Origin: Aquilaria yunnanensis
Lineage: Eukaryota > Streptophyta > Magnoliopsida > Malvales > Thymelaeaceae
Assembly: GCA_039654915.1 (NCBI GenBank)
Contig: CM077593.1
Span: 77,790,501 to 77,854,500 of the forward strand
Length of the DNA: 64,000 bases
Direction: 5' to 3'
Shown: one piece after another, positions 32,690-44,059 of the stretch
How the letters are laid out: every line of letters starts with the position of its first letter
How positions within the stretch are numbered: position 1 is the first letter of the stretch
Notes under the pieces: generated by a model
The model's database searches: none
Told to the model about the DNA's origin: nothing
Seen by the model: only the letters and a program-made list of their open reading frames with translations
Translations under genes and position numbers: made by a program

Positions 32690-34080
32690 TGAAACAGGAA
32701 AATTGAGCTCTTATTGAGCGAAGGCAAGCCAACAAAAATGGAAGGTATGTACAAGAGCAGCCAAGGGTTCAAAAAGTAGAAAACCCAACACCTGAAATGA
32801 ACATACCATAGGTGTGGGTTAAACTACAAGGAAATCTAACCCAGAGAAATGAAAACTTAGAAAGGCTACTACAAGCTCAACAATAAGGAGTCAAAGTAGC
32901 ATAGGCAGTACCACGAGAGTAGAACTAGGAAGTTGCTGGGAACAACCCAGTGAATGTTCCTTCTAAAAGAAATAAGGATGAAGAATTTGAAGAAGATGAG
33001 GATAGAAGAAATCCCAGGGGAAGAAGAATAAGGTCTAAGAATGGCCAAGTATGTAGGCCTAATAACTTAGCTTATGACCATTCTATTAGGAATGAAGCTG
33101 AGTGACCTAGTGAGGAGGGGAGAAGAAGGATACCCAGAAACCACATGGACTCAGAAGAATCACACAGGTCCAGAAGACATAGAGTTGAGGACCTTGAGGG
33201 CTTTGATGATGTCAGACTGTTGGAGAGGTTTCAAGGCCTAAAACCTCCACACTTTAATGGTAGAGTTGGATTAGAGAAAGCTGAAGAACAATTGACCTTT
33301 ATTGAGAAGATGTTTGATAGGATGCGTTTAAGCTCTAGCAAGATAGTATCTATTGTTATTTTCAATATTGTAGGTAGTGCATAGATGTGGTAGAGAAGTG
33401 TTAGAGATAGATATGCTGCTTAGAGGGGTAAGAGAGCCAACCATGAGTTTGAGATGACATGGTCTAAATTTACTAGACTGTTCAAAGATTAGTACATCAA
33501 TGATGCAATAAAGGATTTGAAGCAGGCTGAATTTGATGTATTGTAGCAAGACAATCTTAGTGTTCTAGAATATGAACACAAGTTAAATCAACTTGTGAGG
33601 TATGCACCACAATATCATGGTTTAGAAGAAATAAAGGCAAATAGGTTTGTTAGAGGTTTAAGGATAGATACTAGGTGAGCAATGAGGCCATTTAATACAC
33701 TGACATACCATGATGCAGTATAGAAGGGTCTACTTGTAGAACAAGAAGATCATGAAAGTAAGTGGTTCCTTAGTAGACTGGGAGAAACCAGTCAACAGGG
33801 AAAATAGAGAAAGCTACCACAAGGAAAGGGTATTGCTAAGGCTTTTCAACCTAGTGGGGATGGCAAAGCCAACGGCAAGTCTAGCAGCCCAAGAAGCCCA
33901 AGGTGCAAGAAATTTCATGGCAACGAGCGATGTTACTTTGAGACACAAGCATGTCTCAGATGTGGCTCCTTAGATCATTGGATCAAAGATTTCCCTTTAG
34001 TCGAAAGAAAAGGGCAAGAGCACTTAGGCCAGCATAGGTCTAATGTGCCAACTATTAGGGACAATTAATCAAGAGGCCTT
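32690..34080 (+). pseudogene. gag: G1 gag, broken
   Basis: Capsid-type gag matching G2 and G3 (LERFQGLKPPHFNGR, SVLEYEHKLNQLV, FVRGLR, VEQEDHESKW). Two zinc-knuckle clusters end it at about 33898-33995, the second being CLRCGSLDHWIKDF, with its last Cys replaced by Phe. Relative to G2 a small deletion at ~32705 removes the start codon region. At least ten in-frame stops, many TAG, interrupt it. Confidence 0.87.
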
Positions 34081-34109
34081 CTGCTAGCACCAAGGCCAAA
34101 AGTACAGAG

Positions 34110-36195
34110 AACTAGAAGAGTCTTTTAGATTGATGGAGGAGAGGCAGCCCAGCAGGGTGCACTGAGAAGTAACATTTATTTAAATGGTTTGCCTATTAGT
34201 GCATTACTTGATACCGGTGCCTCAGTGTCCATTGTGGCTTGGAAGCTTGTTGAATCTATGGAATTGCCTATTGAATTCATGCCTAACATATCATTAGTAA
34301 GAACAACTGGTAGTCAATGTATTTTCAGTAATGAACAAACTAAGAATTGTAGGCTAGTTGTATGAAAGACTAAGAATGTGATTGATCTACTACCGTTAAA
34401 CATTCCAAACTATGATATTGTTTTTGGTATGAATTATGATGAATACTCATAAGTGTATTGTTATTAAGGGTTTAAATCATCATTATACACTTTCAGTGTG
34501 ATTAATTTCTATATTCTGAGCATTTTTTCCACTGGGTTACTATTCATGCATTTTTACTATTCATACGCATTTTTACTATTCACATATCACTATTCACCAA
34601 CAACTGTTCATACACGTATTTCACTATACATACTCGGTTTACTGTTCATTAATATTAAAATATATATATTAAATAATTATTTTTTATGTAGGTAAAAATT
34701 ATCACTTGGTGGCCCTTCACGAGAAAAAATCATATCTGGAGCTGTAGGCATCGGAACTGAGTGATTCTAAATTCATCTGAAAGCCAACACATAGATCTTC
34801 AACTTTGCTTCATTCCACAAGCTAGTTTGATCATTTTCATTGCCGAAATCTGATTATAGATGAGACCCTTCATTATTTCATGTGCCGAATAGCAGTTTTG
34901 GTAGAAAAATCATAACTTGAGCTACGGATGTCCAATTTGAATGAGTAAGCTATCAATTTGAAGCTAAAGAGGATATCTACAACGTATATGCTTTGAGGAA
35001 GAGCTGATCTGATGTCTACAATGGCTGAAAATTAAAATAAGTTGCGGCCTGCCATTGTTGATTTGTATTTACCTACATTTTACCATTTTATTTTTACCAT
35101 TTCACCCACCCCAAAATTCTATAAATAGGCACCTTGGGGGAAGGGTGAAGGTGGCCATTTTCTTAGGCCATTTTTCTTAGGCCATTTTCTTAGGCCTCCT
35201 TTATGTTCTTGTATCATCCTTAAGTTTTCTTCTTTAGTTTTGTTCTTGTTTTCAATACCGAAGCTCTGTCCAAGAGTTTTCTCATTCTTGTGCTTGTTCT
35301 TCCTTTGATATTTCAATCTATGTTTATTTCATCTTTCTACATGTTGTTTACTTTTATTATGTCTAACTAATCTTCTTTTTGCTAAGGTGAAAGGGTGAAG
35401 CTTTTGGTGTAAAGGTTATTATTGATTTGAATGGATCACAACGTTAATAGTATTTTCTTCCTTAATCTATTTAACTTCCTTCCTTGTTAAGTAGGAGTCT
35501 TAATTCATCATAGTCAAATCATTGGCACAAAAGCTACTTAATTCCCTCTGTAGAACATGGGTCTGCCGGCTATATTGGAATCTTGAGTTATTGTCGACAA
35601 AGGTTGGGATGATGAATACTTGAACCCATTAGCAAGTGTTGGCATTTTAAGATCAATGAACATTAATACTAATTAAATTCCCCGATTGGGAACTCCTTTA
35701 TGTGTGGATCTCAATTGAGTGGTAAAATGAGCTAAAATTAATCATAACCGATATACTAAAAGTGGATCCCCTAACCTGAGCTATTTCTTTGAATTTTAAT
35801 TTTTAATCAACACCTGTTCACACCTTCCATCAAACTTTCTTTATTAAAAATTCAACTTGTATTTCTTAATTCACTTCCCTGTGGTTCGACACTTGGAATC
35901 CCGAGATTTTATTACTTGCGACAACCTACACTTGGGTTACAACTGCTAGAGTGCAGCAAATTGGTTGGCTAAGCATGGTATAAAGATTGATTATGCTAAA
36001 AGAGAAATTACATTTCCTAGTAATGAAGTGCATGCATTGGCAAATTCTATGGAATTAGTGTATGAAATGCGTGGCATGGAACTAGAAGTGTTGTATGAAA
36101 TTCTTGTGATTTTTGAAGATGAATACTATGCCTTGAATGGTGTTGAGATTAATGAAGAGGTTAGTAGGATACTTGTAGTGAAAGACTTTCCATAA
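34110..36195 (+). pseudogene. G1 protease, split by a solo LTR
   Basis: Aspartic protease with an intact active-site motif LLDTGASVSIV (~34205). The coding text stops after IVFGMN at 34436 and resumes at 35959 with WLAKHGIKIDYAKREI, continuing open to TAA 36193-36195. The same text is continuous in G3 (58200-58300), which proves the insertion. A stop lies near 34365. Confidence 0.88.
34437..35958 (+). mobile_element. Solo LTR of unassigned family (1,522 bp) inside G1 protease
   Basis: Has TG...CA ends (tgatgaatactc to gtgcagca). It is flanked by aatta (34432-34436) and aattg (35959-35963), a 5-bp duplication with one G-to-A change. TATA box tataaata is at 35121-35128. The 3' end (ccctgtggttcgacacttgg near 35877) is of a kind common at plant LTR ends. 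Orientation is inferred from the TATA box. No coding region. Short repeats occur at 34545-34610 and 35154-35200. Confidence 0.87.
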
Positions 36196-37510
36196 GTCTT
36201 CCCTAAAGGCCTACCTAGTATTCCTCCTACAATAGAGATTGAATTTGAGATTAAATTGAAACATAGAGCAACACCATTATACATACCTCCTTACGGAATG
36301 CTAATCACTGAAATGACTAAGTTCAAGAAACAACTTGATGAACTTCTTGAAAAAGGGTTCATAAGACCAAGTGTTTCACCGTGAGGAGCTCTAATTCTCT
36401 TTGTGAAAAAGAAGGATGGATCATTGAGATTGTACATTGACTACAAAAACTAAATGCTATGACCATCAAGCACAACTATCCACTCTCTAGGATTGAGGAC
36501 CTATTTGATCAACTCAAGGGAGCAAAGATCTTCTCTATGATTGACTTAAGATCTAGGTACTTTTAGTTGAGGGTAAAAGAGGAGGATATACCCAAGACAA
36601 CATTCAGAACAACATATAGACATTATGAGCATATAGTCAAGCCCTTTGGCTTAACTAATGACCCTACTACATTTATGGAATTGATGAACAGAGTCTTTGA
36701 ATCATGTTTGGATAAATTTGTAGTGATGTTCATTGATGACATCCTAGTGTATTCCAAGGATGAAAGTGAACATGTGCATCACTTAAGAAATTTCATAAAG
36801 ACACTATTGGATAACTAATTATATGCCAAGCTTTTCAAGCGCCAATTTTGGATTAAGGAAGTGTCTTTCTTGTTACACATTATTGATACACAAGGCCTTA
36901 GAGCAGACCCTAAAAAGCTCAAGGTTGTGCAAAACTATGAAAGACCTAAGAATGTAAAAGAAACCATAAGCTTTCTAGGATTAGCAAGCTATTATAGGAG
37001 ATTTGTACCAATATTTTCCATGATTGCCTCAGTCTTTACTTAACTCACTAAGAAGGGTCAAAATTTTGAATGGATTGTGAAGTGTGAAAAAAAATTTTAG
37101 GAGCTAAAGAATAGGTTGATTCAAGCTTCAGTGTTAATCCTACTTGATCCAAGCAAGCCCTACACCATCTATATAGATGCATCTAGATCTGGGTTAGGAT
37201 GTGTATTGATGCAAGGAAGGAATGTCATTTGTTATGGGTCAAGATAGAGACCCCATGAACAAAACTACCTTACCCATGACCTAGAACTTGTCGTAGTGAT
37301 TTATGCCTTAAAGCAATAAAGGCATTATGTATTCTCATTTGTGATATACACTAACCATAAAAGTCTAAAGTACTTGTTCACTTAGAAATAGTTGAACATG
37401 AGGTAAAGAAGATGGTTGGGGTATACTAAAGACTATGACTGTAGCATTGAATACATTAAAGGAAAAGGCAATCTAGTGGCAGATCCCTTATGTAGGAAGT
37501 ACACTACTTT
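36196..37510 (+). pseudogene. G1 reverse transcriptase and RNase H, broken
   Basis: RT with [19 protein letters not shown] and [11 protein letters not shown]. The catalytic box FIDD is intact at 36729-36740. RNase H starts at about 37160 (IYIDASRSGLGCVLMQ) and runs past YLTHDLELVVVIYALKQ and LVADPL to about 37490. A frameshift near 36450 and numerous stops (e.g. 36382, 36436, 36817, 37041) break it. Confidence 0.88.
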
Positions 37511-39083
37511 GCTAAAGGGTGGATCCTTAGCAGATCCTAATAAGGAGAATAGTTTGATATGCCTTTGGCATAAGTGGTAACAGTGGGAAGAAGTATAAGT
37601 CTATACATTGACTATTCTATTTGGATGAATTGAGGAGATTAGAAAGGCACAAGAAGTAGACCATAATTTGAAACATATTTTAGGAGAAGATAAAGGATCC
37701 TTGTATGAATCTAGTGCCTATAAGAAAGGATTACTGTACTTCAAGGATAGAATATATGTGCCTAATGAGCAAGAACTTGAAATCAGATATTGGAGGAAGC
37801 TCACACTAGCAAATTGAACATCCATCTTGGAATTGAGAAGATGTACAAACACTTGAAGACACATTTCTAGTGGCCAAACAAGAAGAAAGACCTAGCAACA
37901 TATGTCTTTAAATATACCACGTGCCAAAGGGTGAAAGTAGAATACCAGAAACCAGTAAGAACATTACCAACACTACTTATTCCAGGAAGAAAGTGAGGCA
38001 ACATTACTATGGATTTCCTAACTAGGTTGCTTATGACTAAATGAAGGCTTGACACAATCTGGTTCATTGTTGATAGGCTAACCAAGTGTGCCTACTTCTT
38101 GCCAATGAAAATCTTAGACTCACTGGAAAATTTGGCATAAATGAACATCAATCAGATAGTAAAATTGCAAGGGGTTCCAGACTCCATAGTGTTAGATAGA
38201 GATCCAAGGTTTGCTGCTGGATTTTGGAGTGCTTTTCTCAAAGCACTGGAAAAGAAAATCCACCTGAGCACTACCTATCACCCTCAAACTGATGGACAAA
38301 CTGAAAGTCTGATTTAGATACTGAAAGACATACTCAAAATTTATGTATTGGATTTGAAAGAAGAATAGGACCAATACTTACTTTTGGTGGAGTTGTCTTA
38401 CAATAACAGTTATCAAAGCACCACTAGTATGACACCTTATGGAGCCCTTTACGAAAGAAGGGGCATAACACCTGACTGTTAGGTGTAAGCCATAGATAGG
38501 CTGGAGTTGGGTCCTAAGATCATTAAAGAAACAACAAGAAAAATAAAGAAGATATAGGAAAGATTAAGGGTAGCCAATGAAAGAACTATTGCTTACGTGA
38601 ACAAAAGAAGAAGAGACTTGGAGTTTGGGGATGGTGGTAAAGTGTCGCTTAAAGTAGCACCAATTAAAGGCACTATAAGAATTGGTTAAAGAAGTAAACT
38701 TGCTCTAAGATACATTGGTTCTTATGAAATATTGGATAGATTTGGCAAAGTAGCTTATAGGTTAGCTCTACTGCCAAGTATGTCAAGTGTTCAAAAATGT
38801 TTTCCATATCAGTGTGCTTAAGAAGTGTCTACTAGACACAAGGCATGCTATAGTAGTAGAAGACATACAGTTAGAGCCTAATTTGGCATATGAAGGGAAA
38901 CCTATAGCTATCTTAGCTAAGGATACCAAAGAGCTAAGGAACAAACTGAATCCCATAGTTAAAGTACAATGGTCACACCATTCTAAAAGAGAAGTGACCT
39001 GGGAAACTAAGAAAACAATGTTGGAAAAATATCCAAAAGAGTACCCTAAATTAAAGGCAACTTTAGAGGACCAAAACTTTTAA
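37511..39083 (+). pseudogene. G1 integrase and chromodomain, broken
   Basis: Core residues are visible as VLDRDPRF (~38190) and HPQTDGQTES (~38282), in mixed frames with many stops. The GPY/F-like part ALRYIGSYEIL and AYRLALLP precede a frameshift at about 38787. The last open part, 38787-39083, holds the chromodomain: INPIVKVQW-like text, SHHSKREVTWE and a C-terminal KYPKEYPKL, ending TAA at 39081-39083. A chromodomain would tether the integrase to marked chromatin. Confidence 0.87.
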
Positions 39084-39095
39084 AGGGGAAAAAAA
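39082..39095 (+). other. G1 polypurine tract
   Basis: The run aaaggggaaaaaaa directly precedes the 3' LTR start at 39096. Confidence 0.85.
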
Positions 39096-39299
39096 TGTTA
39101 CCATCTTCATAAATGTGAAAATTATAGCATAGGGGCTACATGGACCTTAATGTTTAAATGCTTTAATTTTCATGATAGTGTACAAATCATGTTGGGTAAC
39201 ATCGTGAGATTGTTCTTCTTAGCCTACAGAACATGCACAGCTCTTAGGACTTGACACACTAAATATTGTTATTGTATTTGAGTACTCAAAGTGGTAACA
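39096..39299 (+). repeat. G1 3' LTR (204 bp, internally deleted)
   Basis: Same ends as the 5' LTR (tgttacc...gtggtaaca). About 130 bp present in the 5' LTR between tacaaat and gttgggtaac are missing here (break near 39190). It is followed by target copy gtatc at 39300-39304. Confidence 0.9.
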
Positions 39300-39304
39300 G
39301 TATC

Positions 39305-40600
39305 ATAGCCCAATTCATAGATATTGGAGGATAGGACTAAGATCTAGTTTAAAGTCCATGTGCTAGGATAGTTAGTACTGACCAACATATATGGGATGTC
39401 CCCCAGCTTTGGTTCCAGGTTGCTATGGTTGTCACTAGGTTATGTGCTTCAAGAGAAGCTAGGGAAATTGGTAAAGGTTCTAGTGATTCAGTTATGGCAA
39501 CATTGAATGATATATCTAGAGTGCTTCAGGGAATAACTCAAACTCTAATGCAAGTGACATAAGGAATGACTACCATAATGAATGATTTGTTCCAAGACTA
39601 AAAGGACAAATGAATTGTTTGGGAGGAAAATTACCAAGGGAATGAAACATCCCCAAGTTAAAAGAGGCATGCCGATTAGCGGCAAATGTTAGGGGTCATG
39701 AAAGGTGAGATCCCATTTATGATCATAAGGATGAGCTGAAAGATATAAAGGCTCAAAGAAGGGGAGAAACCCCACAATAAATGAGGTTGCTCAAGAAGTT
39801 TAAGACTATTGACCTACCAAATTTTGATGGGTTGGGCAACCCTGATAGAGTGGCGGATTGGTTTTCCAGGATGAATAAGCCCTTTACTTGTCGAGGCTAT
39901 GATTCAGAGAAAAGAATGGCCTTAGTTCTTTTATTTTTTAGAGGTAGGACTAGTTTGTGGTAGGATGATGTGATGGAAATGTTGAAGGAAAGCAATGGCA
40001 CTTACTCGAGTACAAGAAAAAGGTGCTCAAGTGGTCAGACTTCATGAGAAAGTTTTGACATCAATATATTAGTAAAGCTACACAAGATCAGAGAAGTATC
40101 CAATTTGAAAACCTTGTTCAAGGAAAGTTGTCTATGAGAAAGTATGAGCAGTGCTACAATTCACTCATTTTGTATACCCTATATATGGCCAATAATGATG
40201 AGTTGAAGGAAAAAAAATTCTTTCAAGGTCTTAGATCCGTGCTTCGAAGGTATATGGAGATGGTTGACATCCGGAGCTACCATCATGTGGTTCAGAAGGC
40301 ATTGGCCTTAGAGAGATAAAATTGAGGACTCACGACCCCAAAGCTAGAAGGTGGAGGTTAGACCATCTAACCTACACAAAAGTGCTTGAAAATGTGCAAT
40401 TGTAAAAAGGATGGCCGAGAGTCAAGGTCTTTTCAAGAGTAGGAAAGGGGGCTTGTACTTTAAGTGTAGATGGTTCAATGGCATGAAGCCATGTACTATA
40501 GGAATCAACGTGTGCAATAACTATGGTTGAAGTGGTCACTGAGTGAAGGAATGCCAATGGGCTTGACCCATGCCGGGACTACCTAGGATTCCACCCCTTA
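39305..40600 (+). pseudogene. gag: Element E leader and gag, broken
   Basis: After the PBS remainder and leader, gag is recognisable from about 39490. A clear stretch is 39781-39963 (FKTIDLPNFDGLGNPDRVADWF, ending at TAG where the domain continues). After a frameshift, 40128-40319 follows (KYEQCYNSLILYTLY, FFQGLRSVLR). The zinc knuckle near 40505-40550 is ruined: stops and a lost cysteine. Structural protein only; non-functional. Confidence 0.83.
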
Positions 40601-41200
40601 CACCCCTTGCCATAGGAAATTGACTTGGTGTGGCCGTAGTAGTAGTTCAGTTGAGGGTTTTCACCTTGGCTAGTTAAGCGACCAAAGAACCAGTTGCTAC
40701 TTGAGGTAACTTTACATTTCAGAATGGCAATGTTAGAGTATTTTTTGATCCTCGAGCTACTCTTTTCCTGATAACGTCTGCCTTAGTAGATAGACTTAAA
40801 TTACAGTGTGAAATCTTTGATGATTTGAAGCTCATTAGGACTGTAGGGAGGAATTTTATTATGACCAATAAGTTGGTTACTAGGTATCACTTGTAGTTGG
40901 GTAACCATGATTTTCTTGTGAGCTTTGGGTTATAGACTTGAGGTCTTATGACCTAGTTTTAAGAATGGATTGGCTAACCAAGCACAAGGTGCAAATAGAT
41001 TGTGCTAGTGACTTCGTCAATATTATTAAGGCTCAAGGAGTTAAAGTGACTTGCACATGAGGGTTGGCATTTAGTGCTAAGAGTTTGCACCTTAGACTTA
41101 TGGATTCTATCCCTATAGTCAATAAAGAATAGTATTATTCTTTGATTGGGGTGCCATAGAAGAACAACTCAAAGAAATTCCAATAGCCAATCAGTTTCCT
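40601..41200 (+). pseudogene. Element E protease, broken
   Basis: Retroviral-type protease remnant. The active-site motif reads FDPRATLFLI at about 40742-40771, so the Ser/Thr-Gly after the Asp is lost. LRSYDLVLRMDWLTKHKVQIDCA follows at 40940-41005 in two blocks. Stops occur near 40895 and 41058. It leads into RT at 41201. Confidence 0.82.
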
Positions 41201-42540
41201 ATGGTGTCTCCAGTAGAGTTACCTGGGTTGCCATCGAAGAGGGACACCGAGTTTTCTATCCATGTTCAACTTGGAGTGGAACCAATTTTGATACCACCTT
41301 ATCAAATGTCAACTTCTGAGATGGATGAGTTAAAGAAGCAGTTGGAAGAACTACTAGAGAAAGGCTTTATAAGGCCTAGTGTATCACCGTGGAGAGCCCT
41401 AGTGTTGTAGTGAAGAAGAAAAAAGGAACTTCGAGACAGTGCATCGACTCCAGAAAGTTGAATGCAGTAACAGTTAAGAACAAGTAATTGCTTCCCAGGA
41501 TCGATGACCTATTTGATAGGCTTAAGGGAGCAAAGGTGTATTCTAGGATTGACTTTCAGTCTGGATTCTTCTAAATCAGGGTTACGGAGGAAGATATCCT
41601 GAATATGGCCTTCAAGATGAGATATGGGCACTGTGAGTATAAAATTATATTGTTCAATGTGACGAATGTGCCAACAGTATTTATGGAAGCCATGAATAGG
41701 ATCTTCAAACCATTCTTGGATCAATTTTTCAAAGTATTCATTGATGATATCTTGATTTACTCATAGTCTACCTAAGAGTATGAGGGCACCTTACAAAAGT
41801 TTTACATGTGCTAAGGGATAATCAGTATTATGCAAACTTGTCTTAATGTGAGTTTTGGTTTAAAATTATACAGTTTCTGGGGATATTATAAGTGCTCAGG
41901 GTTTATCAGTTGATCCTGAAAAGTTTCAAGTAGTGGTTGAGTTGAAGAGACCAACCAAAGTTATAAAGGTCAGGAGTTTCTTAGGCTTGGCAGGCAACTA
42001 TAGGAGGTTCATAGAGAAGTCCTTTGTGATAGCGTCACAATTGACAGCCTTGACTAAGAAATCTTAGAAGTTTGATTGGACCCCAAAGTGTGAAGAGTCA
42101 TATTCAAAATTAAAGAAGAGGTTAACAAGTGCACCGATACTCATTTTGCAAGATCCGAACAAAGCCTTCATGGTGTACACAGATGCATCAGGTTCTAGTC
42201 TACAGTGCATATTCATGTAGGAGAATCAGGTTATCGCCTATGGCTCAAGGCAGTTGAGGCCTAATGAGTTGAACTACTCAGTTCATGACCTTGTGCTAGT
42301 AGCAGTTATCTTTGCTCTTAAACTTTGGAGGTACTCTTTGATAGGAAGGCTGTTCAGGATTTTTACCGATCATAAAGGTTTGTAGTATCTATTCATATAG
42401 AAGGACTTGAACATGAGGCAAATACATTGGATTGAGTACATAAAAGATTATGATTACTCATTTGAATATTGTGCAGGCAAAGAGAATGTAGTAGCCGATG
42501 CATCGAGTCGGAGGTACATGGGAGTGATCCTATCTAAGGA
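41201..42540 (+). pseudogene. Element E reverse transcriptase and RNase H, broken
   Basis: The open start 41201-41410 contains [33 protein letters not shown] frameshift follows near 41400. The catalytic box FIDD is intact at 41737-41748. RNase H from about 42170 shows YTDASGSSLQC, YGSRQLRPNELNY and, in 42407-42646, EYCAGKENVVADASSRR. Many stops lie within. Confidence 0.86.
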
Positions 42541-42649
42541 TCAAGCTACAAGTTCCTCAGGAGGAGCATTAGGGGATTGTTTTTTGGCTTTGCATGTGTT
42601 TTGGCAAAACCAAGAAAGGTTTCTAGTCTACATTTTGGAGATATAGTCA

Positions 42650-44040
42650 ACCTGTTGCCTAAAGTCATGGATGCCCAAGGTAATGACCCATTGTTGAAGA
42701 AGATTTTTAGATAATAGACCCTTGGTATTGTAAGGATGCAATTTTTGGTGTTAGTAAGATGTACAATGATTTGAAGATGCATTTTTGGTGACCAAGACTC
42801 AAGAAAGATGTGGCTGGATTTGTGGCAAAGTGTTTGAGATGCCAAATAGTGAAGGCTGAACACTAGAAACCAGCAAGCACACTTCTAAGTTTACCTCTTC
42901 TAGATAAGAAGTGGGGATCCATTACAATGGACTTCCTAGTTGGGTTACCAAACACCTCAAGTCAACAGGATCCTATATGGGTAGTGGTTGATAGGTTGAC
43001 TAAGTTGGCGCACTTTATACCCATAAAGGTTACTTATACATGGGAGAAGTTGGCTCAGTTGTATGTTAAGAAAGTTGTAAGGTTGCATGGTATATCAGAT
43101 CAGATCATATCTGATAGGGATCCTCAGTTTGTATCAAGATTTTAGAATGCCTTCCAACAATCATTGGGAAGAAAGGTTAGTCTTAGTTCTACCTTCCATC
43201 CTTAGACTGATGGATAGTCTAAGAGAGTGATTCAGACTTTGGAGGATATGTTACGTTTGTGTGCCATTGACTTCCGGGGAGATTGCGATCAACACTTACC
43301 ACTCATTGAGTTTGCTTACAATAATAGTCATCAAGTTGTTATAGGTATGGCACCATATGAGGCATTGCATGGTAGGTGATGCATGATGCCCCGCTGTTAG
43401 GCTAACTCTTTAAATAAAGTAGTTGTCAGTTTGACATTATAGCTGACACTATAGCTTAGATTAAGTTGATCCAAAAATGGATTAGAGCAGCAAATGATTG
43501 ATAGACTAAGTATGCAAACTTGAGAAGATAGGAATTGAGCTTTGAAGTTGGAGACAAAATATGTCTTAAAGTATCTCCTATGAAGGGAGTGATCCAATTT
43601 GGGCAAAGGGGTAAGTTGGCCCCTAGGTACATCAAACCCTAAAAAGTTTTGGAGAAAGCGGGGAAGGTTGCATATCAATTGGCTTTGCCTCCTATATTGT
43701 CCAAAGTGTGTAACATGTTTCACATTAGTCTTATGAGAACCTATATTGTCCAAAGTGCATAACATGTTTTACATTAGTCTTATGAGAAAATGCATGGTTG
43801 ATTCGGGACAAGTAGTTAAACCTTTGATTGTTCTTATTTAGGAGGACTTGACTTGTGAAGAAAAGCTTGTTCAGATTCTTGATAGGCAAGCTAAGAAACT
43901 CCGAACCAAATGGATTCCAATGGTTAAGATCCTTTGGTCAAACCATAGTGAAGAGCAAGATACTTGGGAAATGGAGCTGGATATGCTAAAAATGAATCTT
44001 AGTGTTCTTCCTTAGTTGCAGCGGAATTTGGCATAGCAAA
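42650..44040 (+). pseudogene. Element E integrase and chromodomain, broken
   Basis: The zinc-binding part ends with CLRCQIVKA (~42835). The core 42927-43145 is open (MDFLVGLPNTSS, VDRLTKLAHFIP, ISDRDPQF), so two Asp are kept. The catalytic Glu position after HP*TDG (~43210) reads Lys. A 49-bp tandem duplication at 43691-43788 shifts the frame. The C-terminal chromodomain (LVQILDRQAKKLRTKWIPMV, EEQDTWEME) ends about 44030, close to the 3' LTR. Confidence 0.87.
43691..43788 (+). repeat. 49-bp tandem duplication in E integrase
   Basis: The unit beginning cctatattgtccaaagtg at 43691 is repeated from 43740 with three differences. Since 49 is not a multiple of three, it shifts the reading frame. 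Confidence 0.93.
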
Positions 44041-44059
44041 TTGTAGATGGAGGTGAGAG

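Larger units (their letters stand above)
29760..39299 (+). mobile_element. Chromovirus G1, complete but decayed, short LTRs
   Basis: LTRs begin tgttacc and end gtggtaaca; the exact 5-bp duplication gtatc flanks the element. Internal order: PBS, gag with two zinc knuckles, protease, RT, RNase H, integrase, chromodomain, purine tract. The C-terminal chromodomain places it among chromoviruses, near Tekay/Del. Two solo LTRs are nested inside (29822-32259 and 34437-35958). Without them it is about 5.6 kb. Dozens of stops and several frameshifts are present. Confidence 0.93.
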
